Positions 17,751 through 25,506 of a stretch of 64,000 bases of DNA are shown piece after piece. Source of the stretch: Candidatus Latescibacterota bacterium (GTDB taxonomy: Bacteria > JAAXHH01); the NCBI GenBank assembly GCA_022821085.1, contig JAJEEG010000006.1, positions 1,001,330 to 1,065,329 on the forward strand, written 5' to 3'. Each line of letters begins with the position of its first letter. Within the stretch, counting starts at the first letter, position 1. Made by a program: the position numbers and the translations under genes. Under the pieces are notes generated by a model. It saw only the letters and a list, made by a program, of their open reading frames with translations. It was not told where the DNA came from and ran no database searches.

Positions 17751-17860
17751 TGTACAACACACTGCTTGATTGTACTAAAACAATAACGGATTGTACAATT
17801 AATATTATGTTTGTACGATATCCGCCTGCGATTTGTACAGAACATATATCTTTTGTACGA
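17751..17860. repeat. Phased TTGTAC(A/G)A array, left part (6 sites)
   Basis: Six GTAC-centred sites have the G of GTAC at 17752, 17772, 17793, 17813, 17835 and 17855, giving spacings of 20, 21, 20, 22 and 20 bases. Site forms are TGTACAAC, TTGTACTA, TTGTACAA, TTGTACGA, TTGTACAG and TTGTACGA. The site is palindromic at its core, the bases between sites are not conserved, and two helical turns separate neighbours. This looks like a cooperative protein-binding array, not CRISPR. Confidence 0.8.
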
Positions 17861-17909
17861 TAGCAAAAAACACGCATGAAACGCCAAAAGGGACCTGCGA
17901 ATAGCGCCC

Positions 17910-18030
17910 GAAACCGGATTACGACCGTTTTCACCAGGAGCGAGGTGCTGGATTTCGCACTTTTCAGGCCGAAAATCGGGTGTTCGAGGGTAGTTTCGAG
18001 CCACCCCTTGACCCTATGGAAACCGGATTA
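17910..18030. repeat. 12-base direct repeat GAAACCGGATTA (two copies)
   Basis: Exact copies at 17910-17921 and 18019-18030, 109 bases apart, both in the segment between the two phased arrays. No coding context. Confidence 0.65.
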
Positions 18031-18047
18031 GAGTCGAAATAGATTTA

Positions 18048-18063
18048 CATAATATCTATTATG
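18048..18063. repeat. 16-base palindrome CATAATATCTATTATG
   Basis: CATAATA (18048-18054) and TATTATG (18057-18063) are exact inverted repeats around TC. It lies between the two phased arrays and could be an operator of a dimeric regulator. Confidence 0.55.
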
Positions 18064-18146
18064 CGAAGTAGGGTTTTGGAGGGGTAAACGAGGGATTTGG
18101 GGACCAGGGGCTATAAATCGAGCCCGTGTGGAACAAAAACGCCTAA

Positions 18147-18331
18147 TGTACAAAATAAAATAGGTTTGTACACACCACGTGTGCATGTTGTACAAATATA
18201 ACTATATTAGTATGATCGTGTGTTTGACGTGTACAAAAAGACATAGAGTAGTACAACTGTAATTATACAAATCATATAGTAATTGTACAATGATTGGGCA
18301 CGGACGTAATAAACAATGTAGATTTGTACGA
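18147..18331. repeat. Phased TTGTAC(A/G)A array, right part (7 clear sites)
   Basis: GTAC sites have their G at 18148, 18168, 18190, 18231, 18251, 18285 and 18326. Degenerate versions fill missing phases at 18210 (GTAT) and 18306 (GTAA), and a TTATACAA lies at 18263-18270. Spacings are 20, 22, 41 (20+21), 20, 34 and 41 (21+20). The last site ends about 36 bases before the next gene, so the array could control that gene or overlap its promoter. Confidence 0.75.
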
Positions 18332-18367
18332 CATGCTATGGTAAAGTGAAAGCAGTCTCCAGAGCGA

Positions 18368-19381
18368 TTGCCTCAAAAAGTTAAATCCTTGCGTTCAAAA
18401 CACCTCATCAACAATGGTTTTCGAAATATCGAGCTGGAGGAGTTTGATCTCTCCCCAGTACCGGATGACGGCGTACTTGTACGTAACGAATATACGGCCG
18501 TCAGCGTGGGCACGGAAATCTACAATTATATAAATGGAAGTGAATTTGGCGGCGAACCAAGATTTCCACGTACTACTGGCTATTGCAATGCAGGGGTTGT
18601 TGTCGAGGTTGGGCGGAATGTGCGGGATCTTGCACCGGGCGATCGCGTAGCGGGCCAGGGGAATCATGCAAGACATTCGGTAATGACCGGCTTGATAAAC
18701 AAGGTTCCGGAGAACGTGTCATCCAGGGCTGCTGCGTTCATGGTCATGTGCGCGACGTCATTGCACGGTCACCGCGTGGTCCGGCCGGAGTTGGGAGAGT
18801 CCGTCGTCGTGACTGGTATGGGGATCGTGGGCCAGTTGGCCGCCACTTTTGCCAGATTGAGTGGCGCCACACCCGTCATTGGCGTGGATCTGGACGACTT
18901 CCGTCTTCAGAAAGCCCGAGAACGTGGGGTTGACGTATGTATCAACCCGAATAGTGAGCCCGATGTGGCCGGGGCAGTCCGTCGGCACTGTGTGGCAGAC
19001 GGTGCGGACCTGGTCATCGAAGCCACCGGCGTGCCCTCTGTCTACCCCATGGCGCTGACCCTGCCGAGACTCGGCGGCCGCCTGCTCGCCCTCGGTTCCC
19101 CGCGCGGTTCGGTGGAAGTGAGCTTTTTCGCCGAGGTCCATCTGCGCGAGATCACGGTCCTGGGCGCCCACCAGCCCAAGACACCCGATGAGGCCGACCT
19201 GTACTATCCCTGGAGCAAGCGCAGGGACCGAGACCTGGTGCTCCGCCTCATGAATGAAGGCAAACTGCCGATCGAAGACCTGATCACCCACGAAGTCAGT
19301 CCCGCCGATTGCCAGTCCGTTTACGATATGCTTGCTGACCATCCCAGGGAGGTTCTGGGTGTGGTGTTCGACTGGAACTGA
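18368..19381 (+). CDS. MDR-family zinc-binding-type dehydrogenase
   Basis: A 337-residue medium-chain dehydrogenase/reductase. The N-terminal GroES-like fold has YTAVSVGTEIYNY in place of the catalytic Cys-containing motif, and the structural four-Cys zinc lobe is missing. The Rossmann domain has GMGIVGQLAATFARLSGA and VIGVDLDDFRLQKA. It is therefore likely zinc-free or with an unusual site. The first in-frame start is TTG 18368; no good ribosome binding site is seen, and a somewhat later start is possible. The first 200 bases share the low GC of the upstream array region. Confidence 0.78.
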   Translation: MPQKVKSLRSKHLINNGFRNIELEEFDLSPVPDDGVLVRNEYTAVSVGTEIYNYINGSEFGGEPRFPRTTGYCNAGVVVEVGRNVRDLAPGDRVAGQGNHARHSVMTGLINKVPENVSSRAAAFMVMCATSLHGHRVVRPELGESVVVTGMGIVGQLAATFARLSGATPVIGVDLDDFRLQKARERGVDVCINPNSEPDVAGAVRRHCVADGADLVIEATGVPSVYPMALTLPRLGGRLLALGSPRGSVEVSFFAEVHLREITVLGAHQPKTPDEADLYYPWSKRRDRDLVLRLMNEGKLPIEDLITHEVSPADCQSVYDMLADHPREVLGVVFDWN

Positions 19382-19547
19382 AGCCTCCCGCACAGTGTGA
19401 CAGTTGTGTTCACGCCACCAATGGTACAAACGCCCTGCGATTCATGTGTAAAGGATTACCTTATCAGTACATAGTCGAGCCGTTGAGGATCCGCGGATCA
19501 CGCCTTCTGCAACGCACAATCATAGCGACGGGAAGGAGTACCACGAA

Positions 19548-20033
19548 ATGAGATCGTTCTTTGCCGTATTTGCTGGTTTGATGGCCATGATGATCGTCCT
19601 GTCCATGGGAATCTCCGCCTGTGGTGATTCACCCACGGCGCCGGCCGACGAGAATCACGAGGACGAGCACGAGCACGAGGAAATGGAGCGGCCACCCGGC
19701 ATGTTGATGCCCACGTTATCGAGCATACAGAGCCTGGTGTTCAATCCCTCGTGCGTTACGCACCATGGTTTAGACGACCCCGCCGCTGGTCTCAATCTCG
19801 CCGAAGGCCACTCGTTCAAGAACATCGTGAACGTACGCAGCACCCAGGCAATGCTCGACCTGGTACGACCCGGTGATGCGGAAAACAGCTATCTTGTCCA
19901 CAAGCTCGAAGGTCGCGAGGGCATTAAGGGCAAACAGATGCCGATAGGCAGTGCTCCCCTCACGGCCGCAGATATCGCCGTCATCAAGCAGTGGATAAAC
20001 AATGGCGCAAAGGAGCACGAGGATGATCACTGA
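19548..20033 (+). CDS. Cytochrome-c-like lipoprotein with degenerate haem motif
   Basis: A 161-residue exported protein with a signal peptide ending at a GISACGDS lipobox, then a His/Glu-rich linker (EDEHEHEE). The remainder resembles small cytochrome-c-like domains of FCB/Planctomycete proteins (LVFNPSCVTHHG, PAAGLNLAEG, DAENSYLVHKLEG, MPIGSAPLTAADIAVIKQWINNGA). The haem site reads CVTHH, not CxxCH, so covalent haem attachment in the usual way is unlikely. GGAAGGAG lies just upstream of the ATG. Confidence 0.7.
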   Translation: MRSFFAVFAGLMAMMIVLSMGISACGDSPTAPADENHEDEHEHEEMERPPGMLMPTLSSIQSLVFNPSCVTHHGLDDPAAGLNLAEGHSFKNIVNVRSTQAMLDLVRPGDAENSYLVHKLEGREGIKGKQMPIGSAPLTAADIAVIKQWINNGAKEHEDDH

Positions 20034-20256
20034 GAAGACAGACCTCGACGACACGCTTTCCCGGCCGGTGGTCTACGCTCCGGCACGGCAGCCTGAGTCG
20101 GCATTCCACTTTCTACCTGGTTTTTCTCCTTGATTGAACCGTGATTTCCCCGTTAAGTTAACGGTCGGATACCACCTGTGCAATGGTGTGTCCAGCCTTT
20201 CATAACCAACTGTAATACATGCATTTACCAATTAACTGAACTAGAGAGGATGCCTC

Positions 20257-20499
20257 ATGACCGTTTCCGTCAAGCTCTTTGCCACCCTGAGAAAATACCT
20301 GCCCGAGGACGCGGTCAACAAGACGGCTACGCTTGAGTTCGGCGACGAGGCCAAGGCGAGCGACATCATCGCGCAATTGGAAATCCCCGACGGCCACATA
20401 CACCTGATCCTGATCGACGGTAAACATTCTTCAGAGGATACTCCCCTTACGGATGGCGCGGTGGTCAGCTTCTTCCCGCCGATTGCCGGCGGGGCCTAG
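20257..20499 (+). CDS. MoaD/ThiS-family sulfur carrier
   Basis: An 80-residue beta-grasp protein: VSVKLFATLRKYLP at the start and FFPPIAGGA at the end. The family ends in a Gly-Gly whose carboxylate is adenylated and thiolated; here one Ala follows the diglycine, so trimming would be needed for the usual chemistry. AGAGAGGATG lies just upstream. Partner activating enzyme is not adjacent. It could serve molybdopterin, thiamin or tungsten/cysteine pathways. Confidence 0.8.
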   Translation: MTVSVKLFATLRKYLPEDAVNKTATLEFGDEAKASDIIAQLEIPDGHIHLILIDGKHSSEDTPLTDGAVVSFFPPIAGGA

Positions 20500-20504
20500 G
20501 GCCG

Positions 20505-20798
20505 GTGTCCTGCCACACTTATTTCGGATTCAAGCTGGAAGACGCCGTCCGGGGCCTGAAACGGGCGCTGCGGGACGAGAACATCCCGGTGGTGTCCGTC
20601 CGCGAGACCGATGACCAGGTCGTTTTCGCGATCGATGTCGCATCCGAAACCGGGGAAATCAGCCTGGCTTACCATACCACGAAGACCCATCCGCTGGCCA
20701 GGCTGGGCGATATACCCGCGATCGAAGTCACGGTCGACGATCACCTGCCCGATGTCAAACCCGTGCTGACCATGGCCTTCCTGAGAGGCGGAGGTTGA
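20505..20798 (+). CDS. Small protein of unknown function
   Basis: A 97-residue protein I do not recognise. It starts at GTG 20505, 5 bases after the sulfur-carrier stop, and ends 4 bases before the OmpA-family gene, so it is likely cotranscribed. There is no signal peptide or membrane segment. The sequence alternates beta-strand-like stretches (VVFAIDVAS, AIEVTVDDHL) with a helix (EDAVRGLKRALRDENI) and ends in RGGG. The glycine tail next to a MoaD-like carrier is notable but no beta-grasp similarity is evident. Confidence 0.6.
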   Translation: MSCHTYFGFKLEDAVRGLKRALRDENIPVVSVRETDDQVVFAIDVASETGEISLAYHTTKTHPLARLGDIPAIEVTVDDHLPDVKPVLTMAFLRGGG

Positions 20799-20802
20799 CC
20801 TC

Positions 20803-22341
20803 ATGCGTGCCGGTTTCCTGGTTGCCCTGTACCTGTGCATTTGCGCTTTCCTGACGACTCCCCAGCCGATATCGGCGCAAGGCTCCGGTGGCAGTGGCAG
20901 CAGCAGCGCGGCCGGTCGGATCGCCGCGGCCACTTCCTCCCTGAACCAGCTTGCCGATCTCGACGCCGGGTTCCTGATCCCCGATACCTTCAATGAGGTC
21001 CGGGAGGCCTACGATCGATATACCCGTGATATCAGGGAAGGCAAATCGACCCGTGATATCGACCGGGCCTATGCGGAATACGACGCCGCACTGGTCCTGG
21101 CGCGGGAACGGCTGGAACGCGTGAACGAGATGCTGATGATACCGCTGGAGAAACGGGCGGCGGCCCAGCGGGCGAATGCGCCGGCGATGGTACCGGATGC
21201 CTACGAGGCGGCCGAGAGACGCCTCGAACGAGCAATTTCCAGGTTGGAAGACGATCGGATTTCCGATGCATTCGCCGAGGGACAGGAAGCGGCCATGCTC
21301 TACGATTCCGCGAGGTCGTCGGTGATCGAGATGTCGCTTATCGGATCGGCGCAGATCGGCCTGGCCGAAGCCGAGAACCAGGATTGGGACCGGTTGGCCC
21401 CGGCGTCCTTCGAACGGGCCCGCCGGTTGGTGGACGAAGTAACCGGTGCCCTGGACCGCGGGGAACCCCTGTCTGCCGCGCTCCGGAACAAAGCCCAGGC
21501 CGCCGATTACGCGGTACGGCGCGCTATCGAGATTGCGGCAAAAGTCGACGGGCTCCGCAGCGATCCCGGGAACTGGGAGCGCGTGTTGATGGAACAGGAG
21601 GAACTCGCCCGGCAAGCCGCCGACGTGGCCGGGATCACCGCCGACTTCCTGGCGGATGATCCACAGGCGATCATGACGGAAAGCCTGCGCACGCTCGCCG
21701 TGCGACAGGATTCCGTCGTCCTGCTTCTACAACGGGCGGAGGGGGATGCCGCGGCACTCGGCGCCGAGGTCGATTCCCTGCGCCAGGCGATCGAGGAACA
21801 GCAGATTCGCCTGTCCTCCATGGTGGAAAGCTACCAGCAGGACCTGCAACGGAGAAAAGAGGAACTGGACCGGGAACGCCGGGAACTCAGGGAGTACCTG
21901 TACGAAAAGACCCAGCTGGATGCCGCCGCGCAGGCCCAGGAGCGTTTTTCGGACGGTGAAGCGATCGTGGTGCGCGACGCAGACCGGCTCACCCTGCGGC
22001 TCATCGGGCTGTCATTCCAGGCGGGAAGAACGGAAATACCTGGAGGCGCGCGCGGACTGCTCGCGAAACTCGGGGAATTCCTCGTATTGTATCCCCAGGC
22101 CCGCGTTGCCCTGGAGGGCCATACCGACGCCACCGGCGCTGAGGATAAGAACATCGAACTGTCCAGGTCCCGCGCCGCCGCGGTCATGCAGTTTCTGGCG
22201 GACCAATCCGGTATTGAGGCCGAGCGCATGACGTCCTCCGGCCTTGGCAGCGCGCAGCCTGTCGCCAGCAATAACACGCGCAGGGGCAGGGAACAGAATC
22301 GAAGAATCGACGTGATCCTGACCTTCACCAGGGATCTTTAA
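20803..22341 (+). CDS. OmpA-family peptidoglycan-binding protein
   Basis: A 512-residue envelope protein. A signal peptide (about 1-26, ending ISAQ) is followed by a long helical region with repeats rich in Ala, Glu and Arg (40-300), a coiled-coil segment (about 310-370, SYQQDLQRRKEELDRERREL), and a C-terminal OmpA domain (about 395-505) with LEGHTDATGAEDKNIELSRS and GREQNRRIDVIL. The Asp and Arg that bind diaminopimelate in the family are kept. No N-terminal beta-barrel is evident, so it is probably periplasmic or lipid-anchor-free, linking to peptidoglycan. Confidence 0.88.
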   Translation: MRAGFLVALYLCICAFLTTPQPISAQGSGGSGSSSAAGRIAAATSSLNQLADLDAGFLIPDTFNEVREAYDRYTRDIREGKSTRDIDRAYAEYDAALVLARERLERVNEMLMIPLEKRAAAQRANAPAMVPDAYEAAERRLERAISRLEDDRISDAFAEGQEAAMLYDSARSSVIEMSLIGSAQIGLAEAENQDWDRLAPASFERARRLVDEVTGALDRGEPLSAALRNKAQAADYAVRRAIEIAAKVDGLRSDPGNWERVLMEQEELARQAADVAGITADFLADDPQAIMTESLRTLAVRQDSVVLLLQRAEGDAAALGAEVDSLRQAIEEQQIRLSSMVESYQQDLQRRKEELDRERRELREYLYEKTQLDAAAQAQERFSDGEAIVVRDADRLTLRLIGLSFQAGRTEIPGGARGLLAKLGEFLVLYPQARVALEGHTDATGAEDKNIELSRSRAAAVMQFLADQSGIEAERMTSSGLGSAQPVASNNTRRGREQNRRIDVILTFTRDL

Positions 22342-22365
22342 ATCATCGGCGGGGAGAATGCTAAA

Positions 22366-23031
22366 TTGAGCAAAGAAACCGGCAGCGAAATGTACGAAGA
22401 GATGAAGGAGAAGCTGTTTTCGGCGGTGATCGCGGACGCCCTGGACGCCTGCGGATATCGCGACCAGATCCTCCGGCACGACATCCGGCCCCTGTTTCCG
22501 GACGCCGTGGTCGTGGGCCGGGCGCTGACGGTCTTGTCCGTCGACGTCTACGAGATTCCCGACGAGCCCTACAAGCTGGAACTGGAGGCGGTGGATGCGC
22601 TGAAGGCCGGAGACGTCCTCGTGGCGCAGACCAACGGCACGACGCGGAGCAGTCTCTGGGGCGAGCTCCTCTCGACCGCCGCGGAGGCCCGGGGCGCGCG
22701 GGGTGCCGTGATCGACGGGTTTACCCGGGATTCGCAGGCCATCGCCGACATGGGCTTTCCGCTGTTCGTCCGCGGCATCGCGCCCTATGATTCCAAGGGC
22801 AGGAGTGACGTCATCGCCTACAATACGCCCATCGACTGCGGCGGCGTGAAGGTCTGTCCGGGCGATCTCGTTTTCGGCGACTTCGACGGGGTCGTGGTCG
22901 TTCCCCGGGCCGCGGAAGCGCAGGTACTGAAAGCGGCGTTTGAGAAGGCGGCCGAAGAGAAAGCGGTCAAGCAGGCCCTTCAGAACGGCATGTCCGCCAC
23001 CGCCGCCTTCGAGAAATACGGTATTCTCTGA
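22366..23031 (+). CDS. RraA-family protein/HMG-aldolase-like
   Basis: A 221-residue RraA-like protein. Characteristic text is VVGRALTV, GDVLVAQTNG, ARGARGAVIDGFTRDSQAI (the G...RD metal/substrate motif of HMG/CHA aldolases) and GGVKVCPGDLVFGDFDGVVVVP. Relatives are class II aldolases for 4-hydroxy-4-methyl-2-oxoglutarate, or regulators of RNase E. It has a TTG start at 22366 after GGGGAG; ATG 22390 is the alternative. The stop overlaps the FtcD start by one base, so the pair is translationally coupled. Confidence 0.85.
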   Translation: MSKETGSEMYEEMKEKLFSAVIADALDACGYRDQILRHDIRPLFPDAVVVGRALTVLSVDVYEIPDEPYKLELEAVDALKAGDVLVAQTNGTTRSSLWGELLSTAAEARGARGAVIDGFTRDSQAIADMGFPLFVRGIAPYDSKGRSDVIAYNTPIDCGGVKVCPGDLVFGDFDGVVVVPRAAEAQVLKAAFEKAAEEKAVKQALQNGMSATAAFEKYGIL

Positions 23032-23936
23032 TGAAGCCCCTTGTCGAGTGCGTGCCCAATTTCAGTGAAGGGCGCGATTCGGGCTTGGTGGAGGACATTG
23101 CCGCCCGTATCGCCGCAATCGACGGTGTTCACCTGGCCGGCATGGAGATGGACAGCGATCACAACCGTTCCGTGATCACCTTCATGGGGGCGCCCGAAGA
23201 CGTAGCCCGGGGTGCATACGAGGCCTGCCGGACGGCTCGGGACCTCATCGACCTGAGGCACCACCGCGGCGTCCATCCCCGTATCGGGGCCACGGACGTC
23301 ATCCCCTTCATACCCCTTTCCGACTACGCGATCACCGACTGTGTCGCCCTCGCCCTGACCTGCGGTGGGGAGATCGGCCGATCTCTCGAGATACCGGTGT
23401 ATTTCTACGGTCATGCCGCCCTGGATGCGCGGCGGAGCGAGCTTTCCGCGATTCGCCGGGGTGGATTCGAACGTCTGGACGGGGAGATGGAAGAAAACCA
23501 GGACCTCGCGCCTGACGCGGGGCCGGCTACCGCTCATGTTTCCGCCGGCGCCACGGCGGTCGGCGTCCGCGATGTACTCGTCGCGTTCAACGTGAACCTG
23601 GACACCGACGACGTGCGTGTCGCCCGGACGATCGCGCAGGAGATCCGGGAGAAGAACGGCGGCCTGCCCGGGGTCCGGGCCCTTGGACTGCTGCTGCCGG
23701 AAAGGCACCTCGCCCAGGTGTCCATGAACCTGACCGACTACCGTCAGACGAACATGGCCCGGGCTTTCGACACCGTCGTGCGCCTCGCGGAAGCCGAAGG
23801 CGTCGAGGTCCTGGAGAGCGAACTGGTCGGACTCGCCCCTCGCGCAGCCTTGGGTGAAGCGGCACCCGAGGACCTGCGCATGGAAACGCTGGATCCCGGC
23901 CGGTTCCTGGAATACCACATCGATTTGTTCGACTGA
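23031..23936 (+). CDS. ftcD: Glutamate formimidoyltransferase
   Basis: Transfers the formimino group from N-formimino-glutamate to tetrahydrofolate in histidine degradation. Signatures are LVECVPNFSEGRD at the N-terminus, DSDHNRSVITF, HHRGVHPRIGATDVIPFIP and VNLDTDDVRVARTIAQEIRE. It is 301 residues and corresponds only to the transferase domain; the cyclodeaminase domain of the fused eukaryotic enzyme is absent. No other hut genes are seen in the window. Confidence 0.92.
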   Translation: MKPLVECVPNFSEGRDSGLVEDIAARIAAIDGVHLAGMEMDSDHNRSVITFMGAPEDVARGAYEACRTARDLIDLRHHRGVHPRIGATDVIPFIPLSDYAITDCVALALTCGGEIGRSLEIPVYFYGHAALDARRSELSAIRRGGFERLDGEMEENQDLAPDAGPATAHVSAGATAVGVRDVLVAFNVNLDTDDVRVARTIAQEIREKNGGLPGVRALGLLLPERHLAQVSMNLTDYRQTNMARAFDTVVRLAEAEGVEVLESELVGLAPRAALGEAAPEDLRMETLDPGRFLEYHIDLFD

Positions 23937-23941
23937 TCCGC

Positions 23942-23974
23942 CCCACTTCCGACCCACTTCCAACCCACTGCCGA
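23942..23974. repeat. Three-copy 11-base tandem repeat
   Basis: Units CCCACTTCCGA (23942-23952), CCCACTTCCAA (23953-23963) and CCCACTGCCGA (23964-23974) lie just after ftcD and before the Rrf2 promoter. Confidence 0.75.
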
Positions 23975-23985
23975 TCCGTATTTTC

Positions 23986-24014
23986 TTGACTCTGGTCCGC
24001 CCAGTTCATATAAT
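23986..24014 (+). promoter_or_regulatory. Promoter of the rrf2-cysK operon
   Basis: TTGACT at 23986-23991, 17-base spacer, consensus TATAAT at 24009-24014. The predicted start near 24021 falls inside the inverted repeat described next. Confidence 0.85.
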
Positions 24015-24033
24015 GTTGACTAAATTAGTAAAC
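24015..24033. promoter_or_regulatory. Inverted repeat, likely Rrf2 operator
   Basis: GTTGACTAA (24015-24023) and TTAGTAAAC (24025-24033) form an inverted repeat with 8 of 9 pairs around one A. It directly abuts the -10 box and covers the transcription start, the expected place for repression by the Rrf2 regulator encoded next. Confidence 0.65.
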
Positions 24034-24059
24034 TAAAACCCGACGGCCACGGAGGACGC

Positions 24060-24500
24060 ATGAGGGTTTCAGCCAAGGCGGAGTACGCTTGCAGGGCGGT
24101 ACTGGAGTTGACGCGCTATCACGACAAGGCGGAAGTCATCCATATCAGCGATATCGCCGTCCGCCAATCCATCCCCGAGAAATACCTCGTTCAGATCCTC
24201 CTGCAATTGCAACGCGCCGGCCTGGTACGGAGCAAGCGCGGAGCGACCGGCGGCTACTCGTTGGCGCGGGCTCCGGGCGAGATCTCGCTGGGCGACGTGA
24301 TAAGGGCCATGGACGGCGCCCTGATCTCCGTAGAAAGCCTGTCCGGCGACGCCGAGATAACGGACCAGCTGAGCGGCCAGCACGTATTGAAGGACGTGTG
24401 GATGGGTGTGCAGGAGAAGCTCGGCGAGATCATGGACGGCATCACGTTCGAAGACATTTCCAGGCAGGCGCAGAAGAGCCTGTCCATGTACTACATCTGA
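24060..24500 (+). CDS. Rrf2-family transcriptional regulator (CymR-like)
   Basis: A 146-residue winged-helix regulator: MRVSAKAEYACRAVLELTRY at the start, IPEKYLVQILLQLQRAGLVR helix, and the wing KRGATGGYSLARAP. The three cysteines that hold the iron-sulfur cluster of IscR/NsrR are absent (only one Cys, in the N-terminal helix), so it is CymR-like. It lies directly upstream of cysK. In Bacillus, CymR works with CysK to sense cysteine supply, so a similar local circuit is a reasonable inference. GGAGG precedes the ATG. Confidence 0.9.
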   Translation: MRVSAKAEYACRAVLELTRYHDKAEVIHISDIAVRQSIPEKYLVQILLQLQRAGLVRSKRGATGGYSLARAPGEISLGDVIRAMDGALISVESLSGDAEITDQLSGQHVLKDVWMGVQEKLGEIMDGITFEDISRQAQKSLSMYYI

Positions 24501-24510
24501 AGGGTAGCCC

Positions 24511-25458
24511 GTGGCGTCCGGGAACGGAATATACGACAGTGCGCTCGACCTGATCGGCAACACCCCCCTGGTTCGCCTGAACCGGATCAACCAGGTAGCT
24601 GGGGTTGACCTGCTCGGCAAACTCGAATCGGACAACCCCGGCGGCAGCGTCAAGGACCGCGTCGGCCTGAGCATGATCCGGGACGCCGAGCAGCAAGGCC
24701 TGCTCAAGCCGGGCGGCACCATCGTAGAGCCGACGAGCGGCAACACGGGGCTCGGTCTGAGCATGGTGGCCGCGGTACGGGGCTACAAGGTCATCCTCGT
24801 GATGCCGGACAACATGAGTTCGGAGCGGCGCGTGCTGCTGACCTCCTACGGCGCGGAACTGGTGCTGACGCCGGGCATGCTCGGCATGGCCGGCGCCGTG
24901 CAGAAGGCGGAGGAGATACTCGCCGAACATCCCGACTACTTCATGCCCCAGCAGTTCAAGAACCCCGCCAACGTTGAAATCCACCGTAAGACCACGGCCG
25001 AGGAGATCTGGGAGGCGACGGGCGGAAATATCGACACCTTTGTGGCCGCTGTGGGCACAGGGGGCACGCTGACCGGCGTGGGGCAGTACCTGAAGGAGAA
25101 GGACGAACGCATCCGCGTGATCGCGGTGGAACCCTCGTTGTCCCCCGTGATATCGGGCAAACCCGTGGAAAGCCTGGTGCACGCCATCCAGGGCATCGGC
25201 GCGGGGTTCATTCCCGATATCCTGGACCGGTCGATCATTGACGACGTGATGTTGATCGATGACGAGGAGGCCTACCAGACGGCCCGCCGCATGGGCCTGG
25301 AGGAAGGGCTCCTGGTGGGCATATCGGCAGGCGCCAACGTCTGCGCCGGCCTGAAGTTGGCGGAGGACATGGGAGAAGGCCGAATCGTGACCATTCTGTG
25401 CGATACGGGAGAAAGATACCTGAGCATCCGGGAGTATTTCGAAGGACAGAGCGATTAA
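24511..25458 (+). CDS. cysK: Cysteine synthase (O-acetylserine sulfhydrylase type)
   Basis: PLP enzyme making cysteine from an activated serine and sulfide or a protein-bound thiocarboxylate. The PLP lysine is in GGSVKDRVG (Lys48). The phosphate-binding PTSGNTGLGL and the GTGGTLTGVGQYL loops are intact. It is 315 residues and starts at GTG 24511. It is cotranscribed with a MoaD-like carrier, which may act like mycobacterial CysO with CysM, so the sulfur donor may be carrier-bound rather than free sulfide. Confidence 0.95.
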   Translation: MASGNGIYDSALDLIGNTPLVRLNRINQVAGVDLLGKLESDNPGGSVKDRVGLSMIRDAEQQGLLKPGGTIVEPTSGNTGLGLSMVAAVRGYKVILVMPDNMSSERRVLLTSYGAELVLTPGMLGMAGAVQKAEEILAEHPDYFMPQQFKNPANVEIHRKTTAEEIWEATGGNIDTFVAAVGTGGTLTGVGQYLKEKDERIRVIAVEPSLSPVISGKPVESLVHAIQGIGAGFIPDILDRSIIDDVMLIDDEEAYQTARRMGLEEGLLVGISAGANVCAGLKLAEDMGEGRIVTILCDTGERYLSIREYFEGQSD

Positions 25459-25506
25459 GCGCGATAAAAAACGAGATAAAGCACGACTGAGAGGAGGATC
25501 CGCTAG

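Larger units (their letters stand above)
17671..18367. other. AT-rich gene-free region holding phased arrays
   Basis: About 700 bases without a believable gene, far richer in A/T than the flanking genes. Reading frames here are short and show no family signature or codon structure. The region contains two arrays of TTGTAC-type sites (separate entries), a 12-base direct repeat and a 16-base palindrome. It separates an enolase-superfamily gene from an MDR dehydrogenase on the same strand. Confidence 0.8.

Noticed and set aside
17751-18331. CRISPR array
   Set aside because: The conserved unit is only 6-8 bases, spacing is about 20, no cas genes are near and the spacers vary without a fixed repeat length.
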